From Distichodus sexfasciatus (Eukaryota > Chordata > Actinopteri > Characiformes > Distichodontidae), in NCBI GenBank assembly GCA_032718565.1, contig JAVGVS010000475.1, positions 1 through 64,000 of the forward strand: DNA of 64,000 bases. The letters run 5' to 3'. Every line of letters starts with the position of its first letter. The stretch's first letter is position 1. The notes beneath the pieces were generated by a model. It was not told the origin of the DNA, searched no databases, and saw only the letters and a list, made by a program, of their open reading frames with translations. Made by a program: the position numbers and the translations under genes. Below, in pieces: positions 23,501 through 30,554 of this stretch.

Positions 23501-25088
23501 TGAAGAATAAGTACCAAGTAAAGAATAAGTACCCAAGTAAAGAATAAGTACCCAAAATATGGAATAAGTACCCAAGTAAAGAATAAGTACCCAAATAAAG
23601 AATAAGTACCCAAATAAAGAATAAGTACCTAAGTAAAGAATAATTACTCAAAATAAAGAATAAGTACCTAAGTAAAGAATAAGTACCCAAAATAAAGAAT
23701 AAGTACCCAAAATAAAGAATAGGTACCCAAATAAAGAAGAAGTACCCAAGTAAAGAAGAAGTACCCAAGTAAATAGATCTCAATAGATTTCACTTCTGCT
23801 CGTACCATGTTCTGCCCGCAGGTCACTTGGGTCATCCTCAAAATTACTTCTGTACTTGTGGCTTTTTCTGTCGCTGCACCAAAGCTCTGGAACAGTCTTC
23901 CATTGCACACCAGGTCCTCCTCCAAACAGACCTGATCTGATCTGATCTAATCTGATCTAATCTGATCTAATCTAATCTCCAAACTCAGCTTTTAGCTCGG
24001 CATGAGGTTGCGTAGTTGCTTCTATCGAGCCCACTGTCTTTGACCCTTGTTCGTATGTTTTTACTCTCTTCATGTGCGTCTCTTATTCTTCCCTTTATTC
24101 GATTTCTGCTGCCTTGCATTTGATTTGATGTCTTTATTTTTTTGTTATTGTTTAGTTCATTTCGGCATTTTTCCGACGTCGCGCTAATGACGTAAAGCAC
24201 TTTGGGTCGACCCTTGTCGTTTTTTAAATGTGCTGTAGCGATAACGTGACGACTTGAATTGAAGGCAGCTGGACTTTTCTGAAGTAGCCCTTAGGATGAA
24301 GGGTGAAACATCTTCAAGACCAGCGTTTCCCGAACCCAGTCCTGGCGAACCACTGCTCTGCACAGACTTGAGTTTCCCAGCATTCCCAGCACAGCTGATG
24401 CGACTGATTAGCTAATTAGCAACGTAGGGTCAGCATGCGGTGGTGCAGGAAATACCGAATCTGTGCAGAGCAGTGGTTCGCCAGGACTGGGTTCGGGAAA
24501 CGCTGTTCAAGACATTGGAAAGAAATCCAGTTGCCTTCAATTCAAGCTCTTAAGATGACCACGTCCCACGACTCGGTAACCGTAAGCTCTTAAGTTGCTT
24601 CAGGGAGACGCCACCTGTAATTAGGAAGTGGACGTTGGATAAGAGCGTCCGCAAAATGTGGTCGTTTTTTTTGTTTCGTGTTCTGCCTGCATCGAAGACC
24701 CGATCTTATTTCGCCAGCATTTTCACCGTCTTTTTGCTTTCCCCCCCCCCCCGCCAGCTACAGGCCCTACAGCTACCGCCACTTCGCCCCTCCCACCACG
24801 CCGTGCAGCACCGACGTGTGCGACAGCGACTACACTCCGGGCCGCCGGCCGCCGCCCGTCTCGGCCGCCGCCGCCGCCGCCGCCTCAGCCAACTCCGCCG
24901 CCACCAAGGGCTACACCAGCGACCTCAACTACGACTCGGAGCCCTTCCCCCCGCCCCCCACGCCGCGCAGCCAGTACCTGTCGGCCGAGGAGAACTGCGA
25001 GAGCTGCCCTCCCTCGCCGTACACGGAGCGCAGCTACTCACACCACCTCTACCCCCCGCCCCCCTCGCCCTGCACGGACTCGTCCTGA
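3023..25088 (+). CDS. lrp6: lrp6 gene, 3' part (gene-level span of 11 coding exons)
   Basis: LRP6 is a single-pass cell-surface Wnt co-receptor. With Frizzled it binds Wnt or DKK1 outside the cell, and its phosphorylated tail recruits Axin and blocks GSK3 inside. Exons seen: 3023-3207, 4165-4491, 8982-9184, 10320-10531, 13300-13490, 18298-18507, 19076-19201, 19715-19951, 21762-21898, 22721-22818 and 24758-25088. All are flanked by AG/GT and their phases are compatible. Assignment to LRP6 rather than LRP5 rests on the tail, which has the LRP6-specific strings [35 protein letters not shown] and TERSYSHHLYPPPPSPCTDSS-type ends. Exon lengths (185, 191, 210, 126, 237, 98 bp) agree with the human gene as I remember it. 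The 5' exons lie left of the window. The two exons for LDLR-A repeat 3 and the membrane span are not found. Confidence 0.96.
3208..4164 (+). other. lrp6: lrp6 intron, 957 bp
   Basis: AT-rich intron with several poly-T runs (for example 3819-3831 and 4007-4019). No mobile element is recognised. It ends in a pyrimidine-rich tract and the acceptor cacag. Confidence 0.7.
4165..4491 (+). CDS. lrp6: lrp6 exon (exon 12 equivalent): end of propeller 3 and EGF-like 3
   Basis: A 327-bp exon, phase 1 in and phase 1 out, donor gtaagc. It encodes LEREVIAEDLPHPFGLTQYQ, then the YWTD blade IYWTDWSQSSIERANKTSGQ. A six-cysteine EGF-like module follows (CASTNGHCSHLCLAVP through CGCPAHYSLNSDNKTC). The N-glycosylation-type sequons NKT and NRT are visible. 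Neighbouring exons keep the reading frame. Confidence 0.96.
4577..4675 (-). mobile_element. relic of the foldback family seen at 10032-10183
   Basis: The segment from gtcctggaggttttccatcc through gatggaaaacctgc matches the reverse complement of the central part of the foldback element at 10032-10183, including the internal cctgagaccag spacer. The outer arms are missing. Confidence 0.65.
5109..5823. mobile_element. MITE with ~31-bp terminal inverted repeats
   Basis: The left end atgtccacacgtacacgggt and the right end acccg-like ccgtgtacgtgtggacat are inverted copies that extend to tttctgaaaa/ttttcagaaa. There is no coding capacity. The interior carries poly-T and poly-A tracts. The target duplication is unclear because the right flank abuts another repeat. 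Confidence 0.65.
5845..6600. mobile_element. hAT-type non-autonomous element with 8-bp target duplication
   Basis: It starts tagagctgaaacgattattt and ends in the inverted tgttgcagcccta. The flanks are gatattat (5837-5844) and gatactat (6601-6608), a 7/8 match. It carries the shared core (about 6080-6470: aaacgctcc..., gctgataaataaccac..., caaccagcgtt...) also found at 300-600, 12000-12300, 20200-20500 and 42690-43040. Confidence 0.8.
6933..7438. mobile_element. Tc1/mariner-like MITE, right end clipped
   Basis: The left end acagtactgtgccaaagttt, followed by taggcaggtgtgaaaaaatgctgtaaac, is inverted at the right as gtttacagcattttttcaca followed by cctgcctaaaacttttg. The outermost right bases are lost. 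A short stretch around 7248-7400 resembles a fragment of coding sequence but has no complete transposase. Confidence 0.65.
8491..8522. repeat. (GT)16 microsatellite
   Basis: Uninterrupted GT tract in an lrp6 intron. Confidence 0.95.
8982..9184 (+). CDS. lrp6: lrp6 exon (exon 13 equivalent): start of propeller 4
   Basis: A 203-bp exon, acceptor ccatcag, donor gtgagc, phase 1 in and phase 0 out. The peptide PTSFLLFSQKTAINRMVIDE, then [20 protein letters not shown], closely matches the opening of the fourth propeller of LRP6. It continues to a YWTD-type LYWIDSKQNLIRRAQEDGNQ. Propeller 4 works with propeller 3 as one ligand-binding unit. Confidence 0.96.
9185..10319 (+). other. lrp6: lrp6 intron, 1.1 kb
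   Basis: Contains a degraded SINE-like stretch (about 9385-9530, with aggttcgaagag and gagcgagacccttaacccc) and a complete foldback element (10032-10183). Nothing else is recognised. Confidence 0.65.
10032..10183. mobile_element. foldback element with perfect 8-bp target duplication
   Basis: Arms of about 55 bp (taggcaactccgggagtttc... and ...acctcccggagttgccta) are near-perfect inverted copies around a ~40-bp spacer. The flanking ctctaaaa is repeated exactly at 10024-10031 and 10184-10191. The 8-bp duplication suggests mobilisation by a hAT-type transposase. Confidence 0.85.
10320..10531 (+). CDS. lrp6: lrp6 exon (exon 14 equivalent): propeller 4
   Basis: A 212-bp exon, acceptor ctttcag, donor gtgagc, phase 0 in and phase 2 out. 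The peptide runs from SKTVVGASLGGHSLGLQPYD to LSIDIYSRYIYWTSEVTNVI and ends RAVVVNPERG. It aligns over its length with human LRP6 but is one codon longer near its start. Confidence 0.95.
10649..11823. mobile_element. hAT-type element, 1,175 bp, perfect 8-bp target duplication
   Basis: The left end tagggatgcaccgatacca pairs with the inverted right end, which reads tagggttgaaccaatacca on the other strand. The 8-mer gttgaaac occurs exactly at 10641-10648 and 11824-11831. No transposase domain is found inside, so it is non-autonomous. Confidence 0.88.
11960..12623. mobile_element. hAT-type relic carrying the shared core
   Basis: The core (aaaaacgctccacttcagtc... gctgatgaataaccacaaca... cagcgctctactcac) is present. 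The right terminus ggtatcgtgacatctcta, ending at 12623, is typical of another hAT end type. No matching left end is seen. Confidence 0.55.
12684..12772. repeat. perfect 41-bp inverted repeat made of two SINE heads
   Basis: Arm 12684-12724 is the exact reverse complement of 12732-12772 with a 7-bp loop (tggatcg). Each arm matches the head of the tRNA-derived SINE family (ggtaacacgggccccttgat, then cggaaggttgctggt). DNA and RNA from it can form a long hairpin. Confidence 0.9.
13300..13490 (+). CDS. lrp6: lrp6 exon (exon 15 equivalent): propeller 4
   Basis: A 191-bp exon, acceptor ctctgcag, donor gtgagt, phase 2 in and phase 1 out. It encodes [20 protein letters not shown], then GTEREVLFFSGLGKPVALAI, and the YWTD-type LFWVDMDLRRIESSDLSG. 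Residues are nearly identical to vertebrate LRP6. Confidence 0.96.
13553..14006 (+). pseudogene. relic of a hAT-type element with a CGGBP1/BED-like zinc-finger coding segment (copy 1)
   Basis: Homologous to 53281-54030. From ATG at 13569 a broken frame gives MAKRLRSPQ-like residues. Further on come a CxxC pair in LFCTFC/LF-type context and, after a frameshift, a RSKTH motif. CxxC...SKTH is the zinc-finger pattern of CGGBP1 and related transposase-derived proteins. The right end is tcatagagcccta; the left end is lost. Confidence 0.5.
14026..14670 (+). mobile_element. 645-bp MITE with ~36-bp inverted ends, copy 1 of 3
   Basis: The ends are aaaaccagtcgcttgtcgca and tgcgacaagcgactggtttt in inverted orientation. 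It is colinear with 57412-58061 and with the reverse of 45533-46166. It is non-coding and no clear target duplication is seen. Confidence 0.75.
15514..15893 (+). repeat. tRNA-derived SINE plus shared 3' extension
   Basis: The head contains taacgtaacggttagggagt, with tgatcggaaggtcgc and a degenerate B box ctttgaatccc. The SINE body reaches about 15735. The following ~150 bp (aactcggtggcaaaa... gaccacttttagaatcgtac) is also attached to the inverted copy at 16500-16806. Confidence 0.7.
16500..16806 (-). repeat. tRNA-derived SINE plus shared extension, inverted
   Basis: Minus-strand counterpart of 15514-15893, lacking the tRNA-like head. The extension (gtacgattctaaaagtggtc on the plus strand) matches the one at 15745-15893. 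Confidence 0.7.
16822..17056 (+). repeat. tRNA-derived SINE, well preserved
   Basis: The A-box region is gtggcgtaacggtagggtg and a perfect B box ggttcgaatcc lies at about 16868-16878. The tail ends in an AAAT-rich run. It lies head to head with the copy at 16500-16806. Confidence 0.82.
17202..17226. repeat. (GA)n microsatellite
   Basis: About 12 GA units in an intron. Confidence 0.9.
18298..18507 (+). CDS. lrp6: lrp6 exon (exon 16 equivalent): end of propeller 4
   Basis: A 210-bp exon, acceptor gccgtcag, donor gtgagt, phase 1 in and phase 1 out. The peptide is ANRIVIEDSNILQPVGLTVF, then GNHLYWVDRQQQMIERIDKT and IHAVHRLNMDEYN at the junction. It contains the last YWTD-type blade. The length matches the human exon. 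Confidence 0.95.
18508..19075 (+). other. lrp6: lrp6 intron, 568 bp
   Basis: GC-rich at its start, with no recognised repeat. It ends with a CT-rich tract and the acceptor cttccag. Confidence 0.7.
19076..19201 (+). CDS. lrp6: lrp6 exon (exon 17 equivalent): EGF-like 4
   Basis: A 126-bp exon, phase 1 in and phase 1 out, donor gtaata. It encodes KHPCTSDNGGCSHICIVKGD, then GTTRCSCPVHLVLLPNELSC, the six-cysteine EGF-like module after propeller 4. The length equals that of the human exon. Confidence 0.96.
19202..19714 (+). other. lrp6: lrp6 intron, 513 bp, with a SINE
   Basis: Nearly half is the SINE at 19307-19539. The remainder shows nothing recognisable apart from the acceptor tract ctcctcttccccag. 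Confidence 0.75.
19307..19539 (+). repeat. tRNA-derived SINE
   Basis: The head gttggtggcgtaacggtagg, a B box ggttcgagtcc and a tail ending tcactcactttcacc are present. Confidence 0.8.
19715..19951 (+). CDS. lrp6: lrp6 exon (exon 18 equivalent): LDLR class A repeats 1 and 2
   Basis: A 237-bp exon, acceptor ttccccag, donor gtacga, phase 1 in and phase 1 out. It encodes two complete six-cysteine, calcium-binding LDLR-A modules. The first is CSPEQFSC... CIPQAWRCDGYAECDDESDE; the second is CSDEEFQC... CVDISLRCNGEINCQDRSDE followed by NKCE. The length equals that of the human exon. In other vertebrates a third LDLR-A exon and a transmembrane exon follow. Neither is seen before the next recognisable exon at 21762. 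Confidence 0.96.
20190..20998. mobile_element. hAT-type relic with the shared core
   Basis: The core (cgctaaaacgctccagttca... gctgataaataaccacgaca) is followed by a right end cgattaatcgatgaaataat... gtcgcagctcta that stops at 20998. The left terminus is unclear; tagggacgcaacg at 20030 may belong to another family. Confidence 0.55.
20999..21070 (+). mobile_element. fragment of the Harbinger-like MITE family at 30555-31333
   Basis: The end ggctacgttcacactgccag, preceded by taa, matches the inverted end of the element at 30555-31333. No opposite end is evident. Confidence 0.5.
21762..21898 (+). CDS. lrp6: lrp6 exon (exon 21 equivalent): cytoplasmic, Ser-rich segment
   Basis: A 137-bp exon, acceptor ctttgcag, donor gtgagt, phase 1 in and phase 0 out. 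It encodes MSRGKSVIGSLSIMGGSSGP, then [20 protein letters not shown] and TYFPP. The string is diagnostic for LRP6 and lies just upstream of the first PPPSP motif, within the segment that GSK3/CK1-driven signalling acts on. Confidence 0.96.
21899..22720 (+). other. lrp6: lrp6 intron, 822 bp
   Basis: Contains a SINE of a second tRNA-like family (22085-22262) and a CCCT repeat (22672-22700) that serves as the pyrimidine tract. Nothing else is recognised. Confidence 0.7.
22085..22262 (+). repeat. tRNA-derived SINE, second family
   Basis: The head ggtggtccagtggttaggac, the B box gtgggtttgaatgcc, the body gagcaagacccgtaaccctt and the tail agtgtctgctaaacgctgga are present. The minus-strand copy at 43931-44117 is related. 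Confidence 0.7.
22721..22818 (+). CDS. lrp6: lrp6 exon (exon 22 equivalent): first PPPSP motif
   Basis: A 98-bp exon, acceptor ttggcag, donor gtgggg, phase 0 in and phase 2 out. The peptide ILNPPPSPATVRSQYTLDFG, then [12 protein letters not shown], carries motif A (NPPPSPATxRS), the strongest Axin/GSK3-binding motif of LRP6. The length equals that of the human exon. Confidence 0.96.
23137..23775. repeat. minisatellite, ~19-bp unit, about 33 copies
   Basis: Tandem units of aagtacccaagtaaagaat alternate with a 20-bp variant, aagtacccaaaataaagaat. The array has no spacers of unrelated sequence, so it is not CRISPR. Long open frames through it (LGTYSLFWVLI-type repeats on the minus strand) are by-products of a unit without stops. 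Confidence 0.92.
23790..24270 (+). mobile_element. L2/CR1-type LINE 3' fragment
   Basis: The translation contains VAAPKLWNSLPLHTRSSSKQ, typical of the C-terminal end of L2-like ORF2 proteins. It is followed by a GATCT-rich stretch and a 3' tail with aaagcactttgggtcgaccc. It is heavily truncated at the 5' end. Confidence 0.65.
24321..24505. mobile_element. foldback MITE with perfect 8-bp target duplication
   Basis: Arms of about 45 bp (cagcgtttcccgaacccagt... and its inverse ...ctgggttcgggaaacgctg) surround a ~95-bp centre. The 8-mer ttcaagac occurs exactly at 24313-24320 and 24506-24513, as expected for hAT mobilisation. Confidence 0.88.
24570..24660 (+). repeat. SINE 3' tail fragment
   Basis: Ends in ttggataagagcgtccgcaa, the tail type seen on the second SINE family. 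Confidence 0.5.
24758..25088 (+). CDS. lrp6: lrp6 last coding exon (exon 23 equivalent): PPPSP motifs B-E and stop
   Basis: The coding part is 331 bp, from acceptor ccgccag to TGA at 25086-25088, and enters at phase 2. It encodes YRPYSYRHFAPPTTPCSTDV with motif B, PFPPPPTPRSQYLSAEENCE with motif C, SCPPSPYTERS with motif D and PPPPSPCTDSS with motif E at the C-terminus. Compared with human LRP6, the stretch between B and C is longer and contains VSAAAAAAASANSAA, encoded by a GCC run at about 24861-24890. These motifs are phosphorylated by GSK3 and CK1 after Wnt binding. Confidence 0.96.
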
Positions 25089-28000
25089 GCCTTGCCAATC
25101 AACTGCAAAAAAAAAACAAAAACCACAGCCTGCCTCTCCCTTCCTCCCCCCCACCCCTTCTTCCTGTATATAGGAATTGTGCATATAATAACTTTTTTTT
25201 TTTATTTCCAAAAGAGAGAGACGGAGGGGTGGGGGAGGCTGCCAAAGTGAAGGTGAAAGGAGATTCACGCCAAAAAGGAACTGGTGTGTGTGGATCTCGA
25301 CATCGCCCTCAGAAAGCATTGGAAGAAAAAAAAAGAAGTATATTTATATATTTTCTATACAGCGTTTAACGGGTTGTGCCATAGAGCTTTGTATTAAAAA
25401 GAAATTTGTACTTTTTTTTTAAAAAAAAGAAATTTTTATTGAATTCACGAGAAACATTGAACAATGTTGCCTTAATCCAGGAGTCCGGAAATCAAAATTA
25501 CTCTAATCTAGACCCAAAGACTCGAACGTGGGAAATGACTGCAGGAGCTTCGGTTTTCAATGCCAAATAATCCACGAGTAAACCATCCTGCTCCGCAGCC
25601 CTGGGCTTGGAACGGGGAGGACGAAAAGGAGGAGGAGGAGGGCGATGAAGAAGGCAAACAGCTTCACCTGGTGGCTTTTTCTTGGTAGCATTACACCGAG
25701 TTTCTTCGCTTTGAGTCGGGCAGCCATTTTGTCTAAAAACGAGCTGTTGGCTTCTCTGAAGCAGGTCCACCTGGAGCTTAGAGCCTAAAGCAAACAGTAG
25801 CTTTTGCGTCTTGTTTTTATTTCTGTTTCCCGCCGCGGTGTTACATTCTGGGGCTTCCCCCTCCCTCCTCTTGCCTAAAGGCGCCGGGTGAAAAGCCTCA
25901 GCGGTTCTTCTTCAACCCAGAAGGACACTTACCAGGTCTGGTTTCAAGACGCCTTAAAAATCATGATGTTGTTGGTGATGCTGAGGGACAAAAACGTGCT
26001 CAGGCTCAGCGGTGCTCCAACCCAGCAACGTTGCGCACCGAGAAACTTCAAGAGAGAGAAACGGGGCGATGCCTGTGGACGGTTTACAGTCTCGAGCAAT
26101 GAACCAAAATCTAGATATTTTTGTTGCCTCTAGTTTTTCTTACTTCCCTTCCCTTCCTTGTTCGGTAACTGTACGGATCCCACATGCATCAATTTACAGA
26201 ACCTTAAAGCCCACTTCGCCCTGCCCTTCTCTTTGCCTTCCTCGACGCCCCACCGGCCATCAGCACTGTTCATCCTACAAGGAAGCAGGAAAGCAGCAGG
26301 ATGCTGGAGAACAAAAACACTAAAACCTAGTACGCAATCACAGACAAGTTTATTGTGCCTGATCAGCCTTTTCAAGAACTCAATCATTTTGCATCTTCTT
26401 TTTTTTTGTTCTTTTTTTTTTTAATAACAGTGCCAGCAAAGCGTCCGAATATTTTTGTACCACATTGTGTAGATATCATATTTATAAGCTATAAAGAATG
26501 AAACCCACTGTACATTTCCTCCATCATATCCTTGCAGTATTTTGTCGCCACGCCTCGTTTCGCCTTTAAGTGCCTCCTATTTTTCTATGAAGCCCGAGCT
26601 GAAAGTACAGCCAATAACCACTTACCATCGCGAGCCCTCGGTGGTCTGTTAAATAGTGGCTTGATTTAGATTTAGTCTTGAACGGCCCAATCCAAAATGT
26701 GACACTGCAGATTTAGTTCAATCCTCACAAAGCCTCTCCAAAAGGGTCAGTCATTGGGCAGATTGAGTGAAATGGGTTTAAACACATTGTCATTGTTGGA
26801 AAATGCTTTTTTTTTTTTTTTTTTTTAACCCAAAACGTGCACAAAAAGAGTCTAGTGTACATACAGCATTGTGCCTCATGTTCTGGATCCAGCTACCAAA
26901 TCATACCCTGTAATCTCGATGTGATTTAACACTGTCCTTAAGTAGTGGAGCAGAATCCTTTAAGAAGTAGCGTTAGGCCAAAAAAAAACCCTTCCCCTTT
27001 AAAGTTTCCTGTTCTGTTATTCGCAAATTGCTTCCAATCATCATTTCATTTTTTTCCATTTCTACGGATTAAGAATGGCCTGTGTTGTTTGATTTTTTTT
27101 TTTGTCTGGCTTTTTCCCACCTTTGGGACACACACACCAGCATTGGCTGTTTTACTTCCCTTACGGTAGCTTGTTTCTTTTGTCGAAAAGTGTGTCTCTT
27201 CTTTTGTTGCTGATCTCAATTCTGAGGATTTGGGGTTTGGTGGAGATGTACATGAAGGTCCTTCGCCAGCATATTCAGGACGCGGTTATAAATCAGCTCA
27301 CGCTTTTAGGGCCCGCATTAGCCAGCAGTCTCAAGATGTTCTCTTGTTGTTGTGCAGGTGATTTGTTCATCGAGATAATTCGGAGTTTGAATCCAAAACC
27401 AGTTTTCGTCCGCCTCGTTGGGTCTTGTTTTAAACGACTTGTACAATCTTAGTCATATTGTTGGCCTTTCCCACCGGCCCCCAAAATCTCCACGACTATC
27501 TTCACTGTGATGACGCCTTTCGAAGCGTTGACGGTCAATCTGCACGCCATCAATCCAACGGACCAGTGTCGAATGCAGCTCGTTCCGCTTGACCTGCCCG
27601 CCAAACCGGCTCCACCCGGCAGTAGGGGCTTCTGGCTACGTCCCACCTCACCTCCGGCTGGCTCCGCTAAACACTACGTTCTCATTCTCCTACTGCACTT
27701 TAAGTTATGGTACCAGTACGACAATACACATCTGAAACACTGTGTCTGGGTGTGAGTGAGACCGACTGACTGAGTGAGTGAAGGAAACACTAACAGAGAC
27801 GGACAGTGTGTGTGAGACTGAGCAACTGAATGTGAGTGACTGATGGTGAGTGTGACGGAGTGAGCCATGGGGAGACGTGCGCGCCAGAGACTAGGGGACG
27901 CTGAGCGTAAGACCCGGGAAATCCTGGCAAGATTGAGACCCGCTGAGACTGAATGCGAGAGCAAGACCTAGAGGAGACCGTTGAGGTCGAATGAGGTCCG

Positions 28001-28700
28001 GAGACAGAGACGGAGCTAAAAAGAGACAACTGAAGAGACTTATATTTATCACGAGAGAGAGTGAGAGATTTGGTAGAAGTAATTGACGGAAGGATTGAGA
28101 GAGCGAGCCTGAGAGTGAACGGTTGGGGGGAAAAGGGTTTCTAAAATGACATGCTGTACTTTGCTGCCGTCTGAGCGTGTGCGTATGTATCACTTCCATC
28201 TTTTTGAGGGGTACCAAAGGTATGAAACACGACAAGCATCAGGCCTCGACTTCTCCACCTCACCTTCTCAGAGTTGATGAAACTCACGTAACGGAACTGA
28301 CGTAACAACGGTTAAGAGAGCAAGTTCGGCGCTCGCAGCCATGGCTGGCTCGAGCATAATAAAAGCACTGTGACTCCTGGACAGAAAACGATGGAGACTT
28401 GAGAGATAAAATAAAAGAAATTTGCGCCTTGTTGAATTTTTTTTTTGCTATTTTTCCTTGTCACCATTGTCTCTGCTATGATACCATTGGTGCTTTGCAA
28501 GGATATATTCAAAGGTGACTCCAACATTTGCTAGTCATAATCATATTTCCACTAACTCTACTTTTGTACATTGATCGCTTTACATAAAACCTTGTATAAA
28601 ATGGACGTGTACAGCCCATTCAATAACTACTATAAGCTGTTGTAACAAATGAAAGAAATGTTGATTTTTTTTTAATAAAAATGAGTGAACTTTTCTATTG
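25089..28700 (+). other. lrp6: lrp6 3' UTR (inferred)
   Basis: There is no coding signal for 3.6 kb after the stop and, unusually for this window, no recognised transposon. A Pumilio-type TGTATATA lies at 25165-25172. Purine-rich imperfect gagtgagac-like repeats occupy about 27745-28120. A long 3' UTR fits what is known of vertebrate LRP6. The end is set by the AATAAA at 28674. Confidence 0.6.
28674..28679 (+). terminator. lrp6: candidate lrp6 polyadenylation signal AATAAA
   Basis: AATAAA followed by a T/GT-rich stretch (ttttctattgtttgaaac, tttatttttggggg). Earlier variants exist (ATTAAA near 25391), so shorter isoforms are possible. Confidence 0.5.
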
Positions 28701-29069
28701 TTTGAAACGTATGCCTTTATTTTTGGGGGTATTTTATCATATTGCATTTAGACTGATGTGGGCTGCTAGTAGAACCACAACTATGCCGCTAGCGTCTGTC
28801 TGTTGAACGCCGGATGCCATGAAGCAGACGTTAGTTGTCGTCGGGGCCGGAGTGGAGTTAGTCCTGGACGTTCGTGTATGTGACCAGTCCACTTTTTTCA
28901 GGCTGCAGGAAACGGACTAAATGAAGTGATTGGAAGTAAAGTTCAGTTTCATTACTCTGTAGTTGTAATTACTTACACATTTTAACAGGTATGAACAAAA
29001 GTCACATATGACTAAATAAAAATGCATCTCAGCCTTAGAGAGAGGCATGTTGCGTAGTTTCGATTCAAA

Positions 29070-29300
29070 GTGAAAGATTTGTCATTGTGAACACAGCACA
29101 GCACACAGTGCCCCACAACCAAATGTGACCTCTGCATTGACCTATCTGTGAAGAACCAGTGGCAGCTAGCAGGGCAGTGCCCGGGAGCAGCGCGTGGGGA
29201 CGGTACCTTGCTCATGAGTACCTCGGTGGTAACTTTACCAGGCCTGGAATCGAATCCCATGGTAATCTTTCGATCACGTGGGCTACATCTCATCAAGCAC
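29070..29300 (-). repeat. tRNA-derived SINE, degraded
   Basis: Minus-strand copy with the tail aaagatttgtcattgtgaac (plus-strand reading) and the body gtaccttgctcatgagtacc. Confidence 0.7.
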
Positions 29301-30043
29301 GCCCACCAACTGTCAGTTTCTTTTTCAAATATGCTTGTTTCATATCGATTTTAGAAGCGTAACGCGCCAATTCTTTACACCCATGTTCCAGTGGAATAAG
29401 CGACTATCTTATACCTTACTACGTCATTAGTTAGGCTATGTAACACCAAAACACCAATATAAAATAGAATTTAGTTGCGCCACAGGATGTTCAAGTAATG
29501 TTACGCTTTAGGCGCTGAAAATGTTGCTTGACAGATAGTTACACTTTACGCTTTGTTAAACTAAGCATGGTTACCCCACAGGAGGTGAAACCTGTTGAAC
29601 ATGTTTGCCTGAAACATGGATCGGATCACAAACATTCACAGCACAAGAACAGGGCCGAGGGAGGTCGACAGCCACAGGGGCAGTGATCAGGGCACTTGAA
29701 ATGGGCATGTAAAAGTTAGTTTCAGAAACAGGAAATCACCATTGCCTTTAGGAAAATCATGGGTATTATAGTCGTGAAGCTCCATCAGGGATCTTTCAAG
29801 GGGTTTTTAAGAAAAGATTAGCAGATGTTCCCAACTTGTAACATAGGCACTATATGTTACATCGCCACAACGCTCTCGTATGTGGGGATTGTAACTATGG
29901 TTTGTGTCTCAGATTAACAACCCGGTTACTGGATTCTGCTACTGTTAGTTTCAAGGATCAGATATGAAATAAAATCATTTTGATCCGTACTTCTTTGCAT
30001 CCCAGTTCTTATAATTACCAAACAGGATAGCCTTCATTAATAA

Positions 30044-30363
30044 CCCTCCTGTTGTGTTGCGGGTCAAATTGACCCATTTTAAATGTAAAAATCTTTAAAA
30101 AATAAGTTTAAAGTATTTTTTCAGTATGGAACTTCTTGTGCTTGGTTTAGTAAGGGTAATCAACATATACAATAAAATGGAGAGGTAGAATAACACCATT
30201 ACACCAAACATTGATTGAAATGGTTAGTAATGGAGCACACGAGAGTATAAATGTTTTTGATAAATTTTTGGTTTCTGGATACTTTGGATAATTAAACATG
30301 CCCCGGGTCAAATTGACCCAGGAACATCTTTGGCGTTCCTGAGAAATGAACATAGCAGAAGGG
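30044..30363. mobile_element. piggyBac-like MITE, copy 1
   Basis: The left end ccctcctgttgtgttgcggg, then tcaaattgaccc, is matched by an inverted gggtcaaattgaccc and a terminal gcagaaggg. The flanks taa/tta are remnants of a TTAA target. The second copy is at 49168-49627. Confidence 0.7.
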
Positions 30364-30554
30364 TTATGAACTTATCGTGAATCTTTATCATTCCAGTTAT
30401 GAAATGTTGATATACTGAACAAAGTAAACCCAGAATCCTGATTGCAGTACTTACATGGGTTTTCCTCCCAACGAAACAAACGCACTTCCTCTTGCATTTT
30501 GTACAGGCTCATGTAGTCAAAGTACTTGTTAAAAAGCGCCAACTTGCCTTCTAA

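Larger units (their letters stand above)
22819..24757 (+). other. lrp6: lrp6 last intron, 1.9 kb
   Basis: Contains the minisatellite (23137-23775), an L2-like LINE 3' fragment (23790-24270), a foldback MITE (24321-24505) and a SINE tail (24570-24660). It ends in a 14-C pyrimidine tract before gccag. Confidence 0.75.

Noticed and set aside
23137..23775. Regular short repeats resembling a CRISPR array.
   Set aside because: Units are directly tandem with no unique spacers, in a vertebrate intron.
23083..23783. Long minus-strand frames (up to 227 codons) of LGTYSLFWVL-like repeats.
   Set aside because: They are translations of a stop-free tandem repeat and occur in all three frames of that strand.
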